From: a bacterium
Lineage (GTDB): Bacteria > Verrucomicrobiota > Kiritimatiellia > RFP12 > UBA1067
Length of the DNA stretch: 39,297 nucleotides
Assembly: GCA_030537465.1 (NCBI GenBank)
Contig: JAUNMP010000019.1
Coordinates: 1-39,297, forward strand
Reading direction: 5' to 3'
Positions within the stretch are counted from its first letter, which is position 1. The number at the start of each line of letters is the position of its first letter. The position numbers were made by a program, and so were the translations under genes. Positions 29,278 through 38,619 of the stretch are shown piece by piece. Below the pieces are notes generated by a model. The model was not told the origin of the DNA, did not search any database, and saw only the letters and a program-made list of their open reading frames with translations.

Positions 29278-32200
29278 TATTTGCGTGTTCAAGCAGGATC
29301 TTCGCGAGCGAGGCGATCTTCCGCTCGGGAGAATTCCCCTCGACGTGACCGACGAAGGCGATGTCGCGCGATCCCGTCCTGTAGAAGACGGCCCGTCCGT
29401 TGCGCACATCCAACCGATTGACGCCGGCCTGGGCACAGAGCACGCGGAACTCGGCGAGCTTGACCAGTCGGGCCGCGGCCTTGGGGAGTTTGCCGTAGCG
29501 GTCGGCGAGTTCGGTGCGGAGCTTCTTGACGGAGGGGAGAGTCGACGTCGCGGCGAGGCGGCGATGGAAATCCATGCGCTGGGCCTCGTCCTCGACATAG
29601 CTGTACGGCAGACAGGCGCCGTCCGTTTCGACGTCGGCGGATCCGGGCGAGAAATCGAGAAAGTCGAGATTGAGGGAGACGTCCACGAGGTCGGGGATCT
29701 TGTCGCCCTTCAACCGGGAGATTGTTCGCTGCAGCAACTGACAGTAGAGCTGGAAGCCCACGGCGGCGATGTGTCCGCTCTGGGCGCTGCCGAGCAGGTT
29801 GCCCGCGCCGCGGATCTCGAGGTCGCGCATGGCGATGTTGAAACCCGCGCCGAGACCGGCATGCTTCTTGAGGGCGTCAAGCCGTTCACGGGCCTCGGAG
29901 TCGATAGACCCCTCCTCGGGCAGGAGGAAGTAGGCGTAGCCCTGACGCGACGAACGCCCGACACGTCCACGCAGCTGGTAGAGTTCGGCAATGCCGAAGT
30001 GGTCAGCCCGATCGACAAGGATCGTGTTCGCGCGGGGGATGTCGAGCCCGCTCTCAACAATTGTCGTGCAGAGCAGCACGTTCGTCTCTCCACGGGCAAA
30101 GCGCTGCATCTTCGCGGCAAGCATGGAAGACGGCATCTGCCCATGCGCGACCTCGAGCTTCGCCTCGGGAACAAGTGCGCGGATACGGGCGGCCGTCTTT
30201 TCAATCGTCAGTACGCGGTTATGCAGAAAGTAGACCTGACCACCTCGGGCAAGTTCCTTCTCAATTGCGCCCTTGATAGTCTGGTCTGTGTCACGCACAA
30301 TCTTCGTCTCGGTCGCTACACGCTCTCGTGGCGGCGTGCGGAGCAACGAGAGATCGCGGGCGCCGGTCATGGAGAGGTAGAGCGTACGGGGAATCGGCGT
30401 CGCACTCATCGTCAGCACGTCCGCCGTCGCACGGAGGCGCTTGAGGTGCTCCTTGTGTTTCACGCCGAAACGCTGCTCCTCGTCGATGATGATGAGGCCG
30501 AGATCGTGGAAGTTGACCTTTGAGGAGAGAATCGCGTGCGTGCCGATGACGATGTCCGTCGCGCCGGAAAGGAGACGCGCACGAGTGCCCTTCTTCGCCT
30601 CGTCGCCCTGGAAGCGACTCATCGCCTCGATGCGGATGGGCGTGCCGTCGAAACGGGCGAGGAAATTCTCGTAGTGCTGCTCCGCCAACACGGTCGTCGG
30701 CGCGAGCAGAGCCGTCTGCTTGCCGTTCATGGCGGCAATGAACGCGGCACGCATGGCGACCTCCGTCTTGCCGTAGCCGGCATCGCCGCAGATGAGCCGG
30801 TCCATGGGCTTGGCCACGGACATGTCGTGCTTCACATCCGCAATCGCCTGCGCCTGATCCTTCGTCGTCTCATAGGGGAAGGCCGCCTCGAACGCCGCGA
30901 CGCCGTCCGTCTCAATGTCGTAGGCGAAACCGGGGACAACCGCGCGACGAGCCTGAGTTTCCAGAAGAGAGGCTGCGAGATCCTGCACCGCGCGCTGGAC
31001 ATCCGCCTTCTCCTTGACCCACCTTTTCCCATCCAGACGATGCAGCTTGACGGCCGCACCCTTGACACCGACGTAGCGAGAGAGAAGATGGGCATGGGCT
31101 GTCGGCACATGGAGCAATGCTCCGTCCGCATACTCGATCGTGAAGACCTCGCTGCGCTGCCCCGCGATCTCGACTTCCGTAGACCCCTGGAAGATTCCGA
31201 TGCCGTAGTCCACATGCACAACATACTCGCCCGGCTCGAGGTCGAGGTTCTCCGTGAACCGTTCGCCGACCCCAACCCCCTGGAACTTTGAACTTGAAAC
31301 CTTCCGTCGGTGCGCGAAAACCCGATCGCTCTTCGCGACGACGACGAGCCCAGGGACTTCGAATCCACCGCCAAACCCGGCATCTTCGACAACCAGCGAG
31401 CCCTTCTTCTCCGCCGCGACGAGATACGCCTGCAGCCGCGCTCGCGCCGCATCCAGCAGTTCGGGATTGCGAGCTGCCTCGATTCCGAGTTCCGCGAAGC
31501 CTGGGAGCGGCGACGACTGGAACACGCCCGTCGGCACGCCACGTGGCGCGGGATCGCCGGTGTAGAGGATGGTTGAGAAGGGTGAGGGGGTTGAGAGAAG
31601 TTGAGAAGGTTGAGGTATCAGGGTCGAGTAGTCGTTGTGCTCGAGGAAGAGAACCGTCGCGCCATCTGGCAGCACGCGCAGCAAAGGCGGTACACAGCCA
31701 CCCTCCTCAACCCTCTCACCCTTCTCAACCCTCTCACCCTTCAGTTCCACCGGTACGAATTCGGCGTTCCCCAACTTGCCCGTACTCGTCTGGAGCGCGG
31801 GATCGAAGGTACGGAGAGATTCGAGGTCATCGCCGAAGAACTCCGCACGAACGGGAGACTCCTCGTCCGGCGACCAGGCGTCGAGCACACCGCCGCGCAC
31901 GGAGAACTGCCCAGGCTCCATCACCTCGGACACACGCTCATAGCCAGCAGCAAGCAGCTTTGCCTGAAGTGCGGCGAAGTCCAGCGTCGCATCCACCGCC
32001 GAAAGATCCAGTCGGACCGTCGCCGCCGCCACGGCCGCCGCCTGCGGCACATCCGTTGCCAGCGACGCCGCGGGCGCGACAACCACCAGAGGATACGGAC
32101 GCTGGCGATAGGCACCCAGCACGGCCGCGACCTTGAGCCGGGCCGCCAGGCTCGAACGATCGTCCTCCAGCGGCGGCGGAAACTCCAACGCCCGCACGGG

Positions 32201-32476
32201 ACACTCGTTCTCCAGAACGCGAAGGTCCGCCAACAGCGCATCCGCTTCCGGCAATCCCGGCGTCACCACGAGGACGAAGCCTCGTTCTGACAGCACTGCC
32301 GCGGCGAAGGCCGCCGAAGATCCAGTAAAGGAGGATAAAGCAAGCAACGGCGACGGGTTGCCCGTCACCGTGCCGAAGGCCCTCTTGAAGGCCTCGTATC
32401 TTGCGCTTGCTTTCGTCAGAGGATCATCCTCAGCGGCAGAGCGTGTAGAGCACGCCCGCGACAACCGCGGAACCAA
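29270..32476 (-). CDS. mfd: transcription-repair coupling factor
   Basis: A protein of up to 1068 residues that releases stalled RNA polymerase and recruits UvrA. Order: UvrB-like N-terminal part, RNA polymerase-interaction domain starting near 415 ([16 protein letters not shown]), helicase domain with Walker [12 protein letters not shown] (about 560) and IIDEEQRFG (about 663), [15 protein letters not shown], and the C-terminal TRCF domain. It is shorter than the usual ~1150. Three low-complexity inserts (about residues 244-258, 287-302 and 392-399) are encoded by short repeats otherwise seen between genes. The start is uncertain: no ATG is available, the frame opens with TTG at 32476 or 32464 (overlapping oadB), or possibly CTG at 32419 after GAGG. 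The stop is part of the next promoter. Confidence 0.9.
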   Translation of the reverse strand: MVPRLSRACSTRSAAEDDPLTKASARYEAFKRAFGTVTGNPSPLLALSSFTGSSAAFAAAVLSERGFVLVVTPGLPEADALLADLRVLENECPVRALEFPPPLEDDRSSLAARLKVAAVLGAYRQRPYPLVVVAPAASLATDVPQAAAVAAATVRLDLSAVDATLDFAALQAKLLAAGYERVSEVMEPGQFSVRGGVLDAWSPDEESPVRAEFFGDDLESLRTFDPALQTSTGKLGNAEFVPVELKGERVEKGERVEEGGCVPPLLRVLPDGATVLFLEHNDYSTLIPQPSQLLSTPSPFSTILYTGDPAPRGVPTGVFQSSPLPGFAELGIEAARNPELLDAARARLQAYLVAAEKKGSLVVEDAGFGGGFEVPGLVVVAKSDRVFAHRRKVSSSKFQGVGVGERFTENLDLEPGEYVVHVDYGIGIFQGSTEVEIAGQRSEVFTIEYADGALLHVPTAHAHLLSRYVGVKGAAVKLHRLDGKRWVKEKADVQRAVQDLAASLLETQARRAVVPGFAYDIETDGVAAFEAAFPYETTKDQAQAIADVKHDMSVAKPMDRLICGDAGYGKTEVAMRAAFIAAMNGKQTALLAPTTVLAEQHYENFLARFDGTPIRIEAMSRFQGDEAKKGTRARLLSGATDIVIGTHAILSSKVNFHDLGLIIIDEEQRFGVKHKEHLKRLRATADVLTMSATPIPRTLYLSMTGARDLSLLRTPPRERVATETKIVRDTDQTIKGAIEKELARGGQVYFLHNRVLTIEKTAARIRALVPEAKLEVAHGQMPSSMLAAKMQRFARGETNVLLCTTIVESGLDIPRANTILVDRADHFGIAELYQLRGRVGRSSRQGYAYFLLPEEGSIDSEARERLDALKKHAGLGAGFNIAMRDLEIRGAGNLLGSAQSGHIAAVGFQLYCQLLQRTISRLKGDKIPDLVDVSLNLDFLDFSPGSADVETDGACLPYSYVEDEAQRMDFHRRLAATSTLPSVKKLRTELADRYGKLPKAAARLVKLAEFRVLCAQAGVNRLDVRNGRAVFYRTGSRDIAFVGHVEGNSPERKIASLAKILLEHANMV
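31280..31300. repeat. GTTCAAA-type heptamers inside mfd
   Basis: CTGGAAC, TTTGAAC, TTGAAAC (plus strand) are three heptamers of the family that forms the 19072-19127 array. They encode SSSKFQ around residues 393-398 of Mfd, just before the polymerase-interaction domain. Confidence 0.5.
31571..31614. repeat. TTGAGAAGG-type repeat inside mfd
   Basis: A degenerate tandem of GTTGAGAAGGGTGAG-like units, encoding [13 protein letters not shown] in Mfd (about residues 287-302). The reading frame stays open through it. Confidence 0.6.
31702..31744. repeat. 18-bp tandem repeat inside mfd
   Basis: CCCTCTCACCCTTCTCAA is followed by a near copy (CCCTCTCACCCTTCAGTT). Together with flanking bases it encodes [14 protein letters not shown] at about residues 244-258. 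It is complementary in sequence to the 31571-31614 tract, so the two form a diverged inverted pair about 90 bp apart. Confidence 0.65.
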
Positions 32477-34034
32477 TCACGCCCGAGACGTTCGGGCCCA
32501 TCGCCTGCATCAGCAGGAAGTTGGTCGGATCGTTGCCGAGCGAAACCTTGTTGGAGACGCGCGCCGCCATCGGGACAGCCGAAACGCCGGCAGAGCCGAT
32601 CAGCGGATTCACCTTCTCCTTCGAGAAGAGGTTCATGATCTTCGCCATGACAACGCCTGCCGCCGTGCCCACGCAGAACGCGCAAAGGCCAAGGGCGAGA
32701 ATGCCGAGGGTCGTGCCGGAGAGGAACTTCTCGCACGCGAGCTTCGAACCCACGGAGAGACCAAGCATGATCGTGACGATGTTGATCAGGGCATTGGACA
32801 TCGTATCCGCGATACGGGCGACGTTCGGGCCGACTTCCTTGGCGAGGTTGCCGAGCATCAGCGCGCCGATCAGCGGCACGGCGGACGGCAGGAGAACCGC
32901 GCAGAGCAGGAGCACGATCAGCGGGAAGCAGATCTTCTCGATCTTCTTCACCTCACGCAGCGGCGGCATCTTGATGAGACGCTCGTTCTTCGTGGTGAGC
33001 ATGTTCATGATCGGCGGCTGGATGATCGGCACGAGGGCCATGTACGAGTACGCGGCCACGGCAATGGCACCGAGCAGGTCCGGGGCGAGACGGGAGGTGA
33101 GCCAGATGGCCGTCGGGCCATCCGCACCGCCGATGATGCCGATCGAGGCCGCAGCCTTCACGGGGTCGACGCCACCGAAGAAGTCCGCGCCGAACGCGGC
33201 CGCCAGACCCAGCGCGCCGAAGAGCGCGAAGAAGATACCAAACTGCGCGGCACCGCCAAGGAGAGCCATCTTCGGGTTGGCGATCAGCGGACCGAAGTCC
33301 GTCATCGCGCCGACGCCCATGAAGATCATGATCGGGAACACGCCCGTGTCAATGCCGAAGTGGAAGAAGTAGTAGAGGAAGCCACCGGGCTCCGTGATGC
33401 CACCCTGCATGACGGGGAGCCCGCTGGCAAGGAAGGTGATCACGCCATCGTGCAGCATCTCGGGGGCCGTCACGCCACCGAGCGGGCAGTTGGCGAGCAG
33501 ACCGCCAAAGCCGATCGGGAGCAGGAGCAGCGGCTCGAAGCCCTTGACGATCGCGAGGTACATCATGATCAGGCAGAGCGGAATCATGATGAGTTGGCCA
33601 ACGCCGTAGGGCATGCCCAGGAGCGTCTTGACTTCATGTCCCTTCACGAACGCGCCGTTCCCGTCGAAGTAGCCGCCGATCCAGTCACCCAGCTTCACCG
33701 GATGTTTCTCCGTGGAAAGCGTCTTGACCTGGACCTCGTCGACCACCCAGAAACCATTGCGGTTCGCATAGGCGGAGCGCCCACCCACGAGCGGCTTCGA
33801 GAAGTCCGGCTTCGCCGGACGATCCGCCTCCTCGAAGTTGCCCGTGATGTAGGCAGGGGCTTCCTTCTTCATGAAGCCGGAGATGCCCGTGTCCTTCGTC
33901 AGATCCTGCACCTTGCCGAGCGTCTGCTTCCATGCAGGCACATCGGAGCAGGCCCCATTCGCACAGCAGTCGCCGGCGGCGAAGGACGCCAGAGCGCCCA
34001 CCGCCATCAACGCCGCCATCAGAAACTTCTTCAT
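32430..34034 (-). CDS. oadB: oxaloacetate decarboxylase beta subunit, with N-terminal extension
   Basis: A 534-residue membrane protein, the Na+-translocating subunit of the biotin-dependent decarboxylase pump. Core motifs: [48 protein letters not shown], and GLSVGSKL. The known family is about 375-435 residues; here the homologous part begins near residue 141 ([11 protein letters not shown]). The first 140 residues are extra: a signal-peptide-like start ([20 protein letters not shown]), a Cys cluster (CCANGAC), and a soluble segment with [26 protein letters not shown] precedes the ATG, so the extension is translated. It lies between oadA and mfd; mfd may begin inside its last codons. Confidence 0.92.
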   Translation of the reverse strand: MKKFLMAALMAVGALASFAAGDCCANGACSDVPAWKQTLGKVQDLTKDTGISGFMKKEAPAYITGNFEEADRPAKPDFSKPLVGGRSAYANRNGFWVVDEVQVKTLSTEKHPVKLGDWIGGYFDGNGAFVKGHEVKTLLGMPYGVGQLIMIPLCLIMMYLAIVKGFEPLLLLPIGFGGLLANCPLGGVTAPEMLHDGVITFLASGLPVMQGGITEPGGFLYYFFHFGIDTGVFPIMIFMGVGAMTDFGPLIANPKMALLGGAAQFGIFFALFGALGLAAAFGADFFGGVDPVKAAASIGIIGGADGPTAIWLTSRLAPDLLGAIAVAAYSYMALVPIIQPPIMNMLTTKNERLIKMPPLREVKKIEKICFPLIVLLLCAVLLPSAVPLIGALMLGNLAKEVGPNVARIADTMSNALINIVTIMLGLSVGSKLACEKFLSGTTLGILALGLCAFCVGTAAGVVMAKIMNLFSKEKVNPLIGSAGVSAVPMAARVSNKVSLGNDPTNFLLMQAMGPNVSGVIGSAVVAGVLYTLCR

Positions 34035-34050
34035 CTTCTCTTACTCCTTT

Positions 34051-34103
34051 CTAGAACAACTAGACATTCTAGAATCTCTAGAACATCTAGCATTCTAGGG
34101 ATT
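34051..34103. repeat. CTAG-based 9-bp repeat array between oadA and oadB
   Basis: CTAG recurs at 34051, 34060, 34069, 34078, 34087 and 34095, i.e. units CTAGAANNT of 9, 9, 9, 9, 8 and 9 bp. The array fills almost the whole 75-bp oadA-oadB gap and ends next to the oadB Shine-Dalgarno. CTAG is normally rare in bacterial DNA. TTCTAGAA-like pieces could also pair in the mRNA. Confidence 0.75.
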
Positions 34104-34109
34104 TTCCAA

Positions 34110-35936
34110 TCAACCGATGGTCGCAAGCACGTCGCCCGTCGCGACCTTGTCCGTCGCGTTGACGTTCAGCGTCACCGTACCGTCGCACGGAGCCGTGACC
34201 GGGGTTTCCATCTTCATGACGTCCATCACGAGGATTTCGTCACCCTTCGCGACCTTCGAGCCCGAAGAGGCCGTAACGCGGAGAATCGTGCCCGGAACCG
34301 GTGCCTTGACTTCCTGACCACCCGCGGGAGCGGCGGCGGCCGGAGCGGCCTTCACGAGACCGTCGGCAACCGTGAACGCGACTTCCTTGCCATTGACGAC
34401 GGCCTTGCCGTCGGCCTTGATCTCAACACCGTAGGCCTTGCCGCCGATGGTGATCGTCTTCGCTCCGCCCTTGCCCGCGGCGGCCGGCTTCGCCTCTTCG
34501 GCGAAACGGCAGCCCATCGGAGCCTTGGACGGATCCTTGAGGAAGAGAATTCCCTTCTCCTGGCAGGCCGCGGCGATGAAGATGTTCTCGTCGGTGATCG
34601 GCAGACCCGCATCCGCGAGCTTCTTCTTGGCGACTTCGCCGCCCTTCTTGGGATCGGCGTCGTTGAGTTCGAGCACCGTCTTCGTCGTCACGGTCGAGTA
34701 CGGCTTCGTGAGCTCATTGGAGGCCATGAACTCGGCAGCCTTCTTGACGATCTCCGGGTCGGGGGCGACCGGCGTCTTGCCGAAGTAGCCGAGGACCATC
34801 TTGGCGTAGCCCGGAGCGAACTTCTTGAACTTGCCGAACATGACATTCTGGATGGCCTGCTGGGCATAGAACTGCGAAACCGGCGTCACGGACGTGCCGA
34901 AGCCACCAAGACGGACGCAATCGTACATCTCGGCGATCATGTCGTCGTACTTGTCCATCATGCCGTTGTCGCGGAGCATCTGCGTGTTCGCCGTGAGCGC
35001 GCCGCCCGGCATCGGGCTCCACACGATCTGCGGGTTCACGTTCATCGCCTCCGGCGGGAGGAAGTACTTCTTCATCGCGTTCTTGAAGCCGTCCTCGGCC
35101 TTCTTGATCTTGTTGATGTCGAAGTCGAACTCGAAGTCGGGATCACCGTCGAGGCAGTGCCACATCGTGATGATGTCGGGCTGGCAGGTGCCGCCGCTCA
35201 TCGGGGCCATCGAGAGGTCGATGCCGTCCGCGCCGCCCTTGAGCGCCGCGAGGTAGCACGCCACGCCGTTGCCGGCCGTCTCATGCGAGTGGAACTGGAT
35301 GTGCACGCCGTCGCCGAGGAGCTGGCGGGCGAGCTTCATCGTGTTGTACACGGTCGCCGGCGTGGAGGTGCCCGACGCGTCCTTGAACGCCACGCGGTCA
35401 AAGGGGATGCCCGCATCCATGATCATCTTCAGACGATCGCGGTAGAACTCCGGCGTGTGCGTGCCCTGGTTGTCGATGCCAGGCGGCAGGCCCATCATCG
35501 TGACGACGACCTCGTGCTTGAGGCCCGCATCGTGGATGCACTGGCCGGACCACTTGAGGTTGTTGACGTCATTGAGCGCGTCGAAGTTGCGGATCGAGCT
35601 CATGCCGTGCTTCTTGAACATCTGCGCATGGAGCTTGATCATGTCGGAGCTCTGGCTCTCGAGACCGACGACGTTCACGCCGCGGGAAAGCGTCTGCAGG
35701 TCGGCCTCGGGGGCCGCCTTGCGGAACGCGTCCATCACGTCGAAGGCGTCTTCCTGGCAATAGAAATAACAGCTCTGGAAGCGCGCGCCGCCGCCCGCCT
35801 CAAACCACCGCACGCCGGCATCATAGCACTCCTCCACGCAGGGGAGGAAGTCCTTGGAGAGGACGCGGGCGCCGACCACCGACTGGAAGCCGTCGCGGAA
35901 CGCGGTGAGCATGTACTTGACTGTTTTCTTGGCCAT
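34110..35936 (-). CDS. oadA: oxaloacetate decarboxylase alpha subunit (biotin-dependent)
   Basis: A 608-residue soluble subunit carrying carboxyltransferase and biotin domains. The HMGL-like barrel has AFRDGFQSVVGARV (metal-binding Asp; the usual His of RDxHQS is Phe here), FKDASGTSTP (the carbamylated-Lys site) and HSHETAGN. A PYC_OADA-like domain follows, then a linker, then the biotinyl domain with MKM at K575 and the usual GTILRV and GDEILVMD strands. It transfers CO2 from oxaloacetate to biotin; OadB then couples decarboxylation to Na+ export. A pyruvate or methylmalonyl-CoA decarboxylase is a less likely alternative. AGGAGT lies about 9 bp before the ATG. Gene order G-A-B matches well-known oad operons. 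Confidence 0.93.
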   Translation of the reverse strand: MAKKTVKYMLTAFRDGFQSVVGARVLSKDFLPCVEECYDAGVRWFEAGGGARFQSCYFYCQEDAFDVMDAFRKAAPEADLQTLSRGVNVVGLESQSSDMIKLHAQMFKKHGMSSIRNFDALNDVNNLKWSGQCIHDAGLKHEVVVTMMGLPPGIDNQGTHTPEFYRDRLKMIMDAGIPFDRVAFKDASGTSTPATVYNTMKLARQLLGDGVHIQFHSHETAGNGVACYLAALKGGADGIDLSMAPMSGGTCQPDIITMWHCLDGDPDFEFDFDINKIKKAEDGFKNAMKKYFLPPEAMNVNPQIVWSPMPGGALTANTQMLRDNGMMDKYDDMIAEMYDCVRLGGFGTSVTPVSQFYAQQAIQNVMFGKFKKFAPGYAKMVLGYFGKTPVAPDPEIVKKAAEFMASNELTKPYSTVTTKTVLELNDADPKKGGEVAKKKLADAGLPITDENIFIAAACQEKGILFLKDPSKAPMGCRFAEEAKPAAAGKGGAKTITIGGKAYGVEIKADGKAVVNGKEVAFTVADGLVKAAPAAAAPAGGQEVKAPVPGTILRVTASSGSKVAKGDEILVMDVMKMETPVTAPCDGTVTLNVNATDKVATGDVLATIG

Positions 35937-35980
35937 TCTATTACTCCTGGTGAATTTAAAGTCGAAAGATGAGAAAGAGG

Positions 35981-36199
35981 TCAGCCGAGCGCCACGGCAA
36001 TGGCGAGGGCAATGTTGGCGTCGTCGTCAGCGGCAGTGGCCTTCTTCGGCGTCTTCTTCGGCGCGTCCTGCGGGAGAATGTTGTCGAAGCGCGCAACGAC
36101 GCTCGAACACTTGGTGACGACGATCAAGATCGCCAGAAACAAAAACACAATGCCCATGCCCGCGGCCATCAGCACAAGGCCCTGTTGAATAATCGCCAT
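35981..36199 (-). CDS. oadG: oxaloacetate decarboxylase gamma subunit
   Basis: A 72-residue protein with one membrane helix (GLVLMAAGMGIVFLFLAILIVV, in two pieces, residues 7-28) followed by a soluble tail rich in Lys/Ala/Asp (PKKTPKKATAADDD). Size and topology match OadG, the small subunit that anchors OadA to OadB and helps assembly. It is the first gene of the oadGAB unit, with its own promoter and AAGGAG 8 bp upstream of the ATG. Confidence 0.85.
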   Translation of the reverse strand: MAIIQQGLVLMAAGMGIVFLFLAILIVVTKCSSVVARFDNILPQDAPKKTPKKATAADDDANIALAIAVALG

Positions 36200-36232
36200 C
36201 TCTTTTTCTCCTTAGAAAAAATTTGGCGAATA

Positions 36233-36261
36233 GTATAGCGGAATTCAGCGGGGAACTCAAT
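36233..36261 (-). promoter_or_regulatory. promoter of oadGAB
   Basis: TTGAGT (36256-36261), 17 bp, TATACT (36233-36238) on the minus strand, with a leader of about 27 nt containing AAGGAG. It lies between dnaG and oadG. Confidence 0.7.
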
Positions 36262-36273
36262 TGCGAAAACGAG

Positions 36274-38280
36274 TTACGCTAGGGTCGCCGGCACCATCAG
36301 CGCGGAGGCTCTGGGCCAGGGAGCCCGCTGGAGCAGGCGGATGTGGGACGACAACGTCAGGCGCCGCAGATCGTTCTCGGGATTGGACACCGCCGGCAGC
36401 TCCCCCTGCCGACGGCGAACCGCCGACATCCACAGCTGGCGAAGTAGGTCCTGCAGGATGCGCTCAGGAGGGATTTCCGACATATTCGTCCGCTCGTTTC
36501 CCAGTAGGATGTCGTCAAGCCACACACACTGCCCTGGTTCCAGTTCCCCCCGCAGCCTCGCGAATGCATCGTCGCCCTCGCCGGACTTCGATGCACGCCA
36601 GGCGGCGACGAACTTCCGCGTGCAGACATTGGCCAGGATTTCATCCAGGACAAAACGCTCCACCAGCGGAGCGACTGTGGGTTCCTCCCCGCGCTGCAGC
36701 AGCAACTCGCAAAGGGTCGTCTCCTGCGGGGACGGCAGTTCAACTGCGGGGGCGATTGGCACCGGAGGTTCCACGGACTCGAACCCCGGCGGCGGTTCAA
36801 CATCGATGAAGAAATCCTCCGGCGGCACATCGTTGTCATATCCAACACGCGACGTAGTCGCGGGCACAGGAGACTTAAGATGGGGGACGGTTGCGGGAAC
36901 GGCAGGCGGTTTCGGCGTGGTCACAGCAGGGGCTGCAGCCTGTGTTCTGCCCCCCCCCGTGGACTTCCGTGCACCCGAAGACTTGAGCTTGGAGAAATCC
37001 TCCTCCAGCGCGGAAATGGGGAGATTCAGCATCTTCGCTGCCTCCGCAAGCAGCGAAGCACGCAAAATGGCCGAGGGACACTTGGCAATCGTCTCCAGTG
37101 CCTCACGGCTCACGTGGGCAATCGCGTCGATCGAACCGGGATTCCTTTCCTTTGCCAGCAATGTGCGGACCTGAAACTGCGTAATGGACTCCGAGTTCTC
37201 CAGGGCCGTACGAAATGCCTCCGGGCCCTGATCGCGCAGAAGGGAATCCGGATCCTCACCCGCCGGCAATGTCGCCACGCGCACCGGGACCTCCGCCGCC
37301 AGGAATTCGCCGCCCGTCTTGATGGCGGCCTTCTGCCCCGCGCCGTCCGCGTCGAACACCAGCACCACGGAGTCCGCGCATTTCTTGACCATCCGCACGT
37401 GCTCTTCGGTAAAGGCCGTTCCCTGTGACGCCACAGTGTTCGTGAACCCACAGGAATGACAACGGATGAGATCGATCTGCCCTTCGCAGACGATGGCCTG
37501 ACGGCCAGGCGTCTTGACGATGTTCGGCGCCGCCTTGTCGAGACCGAAGAGAACATTCGACTTCTTGAAAATCAACGTTTCCGGCGAGTTCACGTATTTC
37601 GCCGTCTTCTTGTCGTTCGTCAGGATTCGCCCCGAAAACGCCACAGGTCGCCCCTGACGGTCGCAGATCGTGAACATGAGTCGCCCGCCAAAACGGTTGT
37701 AGGGTCGCCCATTCGCGTATTTGCTCTTGAGAAGAACACCCGCCGCGTCCATCTCATCTGCGCTGAATCCATACTTCGCCGCCCACTTCTGCATCGCCTC
37801 CGGAGACTGTGGCGCATAGCCCACGCAGAATTTTTCGAGCGACTCCTCTGGCAGGTTGCGTGTCGCGAGATAACGTCGGGCAGCTTCCGCCTCGGGTGCA
37901 ACCTTCAGACAACGGCGAAAGAACGCCGCAAGTTCCGCATGAAGGGACAGAAGACGCGCACGATGCGTGGCATCCGGATCTTCCTTCTCCTCGACCGTCA
38001 CACCGCATTGTTGCGCAAGTTTCCGCGCGGCCTCCCCGAAACTCAGCCCCTCCTGCTTCATCACGAACGAGAAGACATTCCCCTTCTCGCCGCAGCCAAA
38101 ACAATGATAATACCCCTGGTTGGGATGAATGACGAAGCTAGGGGTCTTCTCATGGTGGAACGGACAGCACGCCTTGTAGTCCGCCCCCGCACGACGCAAC
38201 TGGATACCATACGACCCGATCAAATCGGCAAGATCCGTCCGCGCTTTGATTTCATCCAGTATCGATTGTGGAATGTTCAT
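36274..38280 (-). CDS. dnaG: DNA primase
   Basis: A 668-residue primase making RNA primers for replication. N-terminal zinc domain: CPFHHEKTPSF (C39, H42) and YHCFGCGEKG (C60, C63). The catalytic core has GRLMFTICD with FSGR, the Toprim Glu in AIVCEGQIDLI and the Toprim acidic residues in VLVFDADGAG. The region from about 440 is Pro/Thr-rich and low complexity before the C-terminal helicase-binding-like helices, making the protein longer than the Escherichia coli enzyme (581 residues). A run of nine C on the plus strand (36950-36958, Gly-Gly-Gly) lies in this linker; the frame is intact here. It starts at 38280, with a weak -35-like TTGACT at 38321-38326. Confidence 0.95.
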   Translation of the reverse strand: MNIPQSILDEIKARTDLADLIGSYGIQLRRAGADYKACCPFHHEKTPSFVIHPNQGYYHCFGCGEKGNVFSFVMKQEGLSFGEAARKLAQQCGVTVEEKEDPDATHRARLLSLHAELAAFFRRCLKVAPEAEAARRYLATRNLPEESLEKFCVGYAPQSPEAMQKWAAKYGFSADEMDAAGVLLKSKYANGRPYNRFGGRLMFTICDRQGRPVAFSGRILTNDKKTAKYVNSPETLIFKKSNVLFGLDKAAPNIVKTPGRQAIVCEGQIDLIRCHSCGFTNTVASQGTAFTEEHVRMVKKCADSVVLVFDADGAGQKAAIKTGGEFLAAEVPVRVATLPAGEDPDSLLRDQGPEAFRTALENSESITQFQVRTLLAKERNPGSIDAIAHVSREALETIAKCPSAILRASLLAEAAKMLNLPISALEEDFSKLKSSGARKSTGGGRTQAAAPAVTTPKPPAVPATVPHLKSPVPATTSRVGYDNDVPPEDFFIDVEPPPGFESVEPPVPIAPAVELPSPQETTLCELLLQRGEEPTVAPLVERFVLDEILANVCTRKFVAAWRASKSGEGDDAFARLRGELEPGQCVWLDDILLGNERTNMSEIPPERILQDLLRQLWMSAVRRRQGELPAVSNPENDLRRLTLSSHIRLLQRAPWPRASALMVPATLA

Positions 38281-38332
38281 GGCAATAGTCGAAAAATAGA
38301 ATGTGATGTGAGTAGACCCAAGTCAAGAATCA

Positions 38333-38363
38333 GACGCAGGCAGTCGAAGAAACCGCCTGCGTC
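38333..38363. repeat. inverted repeat downstream of the lipoprotein gene
   Basis: GACGCAGGC (38333-38341) and GCCTGCGTC (38355-38363), a perfect 9-bp stem with a 13-base loop, 20 bp after the lipoprotein stop and just before dnaG. On the minus strand only a weak T-rich stretch follows, so a Rho-independent terminator is possible but not convincing. Confidence 0.45.
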
Positions 38364-38383
38364 CACGAACCGCACGAAGGCGA

Positions 38384-38599
38384 TTACTTCTGCGCGTCGG
38401 CAGCGGCCTTCTCGGCGGCCTTCTTCGCATCCGTGGCGGCCTTCTTCGCGGAGTCGGCGGCGTCGGAAGCGGTCTTCTTCGCGGAGTCGAGCATGCCGGA
38501 GAGACCAGCGCTGGCCTTCTCGGCCGGGGTCTCTTCCTTCTGGCAACCCGTCACGAACAGGAGACCGCACAGAGCGACGGCAATCGTCATCATCTTCAT
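38384..38599 (-). CDS. small Ala/Lys-rich lipoprotein
   Basis: A 71-residue lipoprotein: signal MKMMTIAVALCGLLF, lipobox VTGC with C19. The mature part, after KEETPAEKAS, is a repeated Ala/Lys/Asp pattern (SAKKTASDAADSAKKAATDA and onward), an amphipathic helix like Lpp and other small coiled-coil lipoproteins. No lipoprotein function can be assigned; an outer-membrane tether or structural role is plausible. AAAGGAAAC precedes the ATG. It is 20 bp downstream of purB on the same strand, so it may be transcribed with it. Confidence 0.75.
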   Translation of the reverse strand: MKMMTIAVALCGLLFVTGCQKEETPAEKASAGLSGMLDSAKKTASDAADSAKKAATDAKKAAEKAAADAQK

Positions 38600-38619
38600 T
38601 TTTGTTTCCTTTCTTTCTG

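Noticed and set aside
8750-34103. CRISPR arrays considered for the clustered short repeats
   Set aside because: Units are 7-9 bp without unique spacers and no cas genes are present.
32133-35972. Very long open frame on the plus strand opposite oadA, oadB and part of mfd
   Set aside because: It is antisense to well-identified genes, its product is a Arg/His/Asp/Glu-rich composition typical of GC-rich shadow frames, and it has no recognisable domain.
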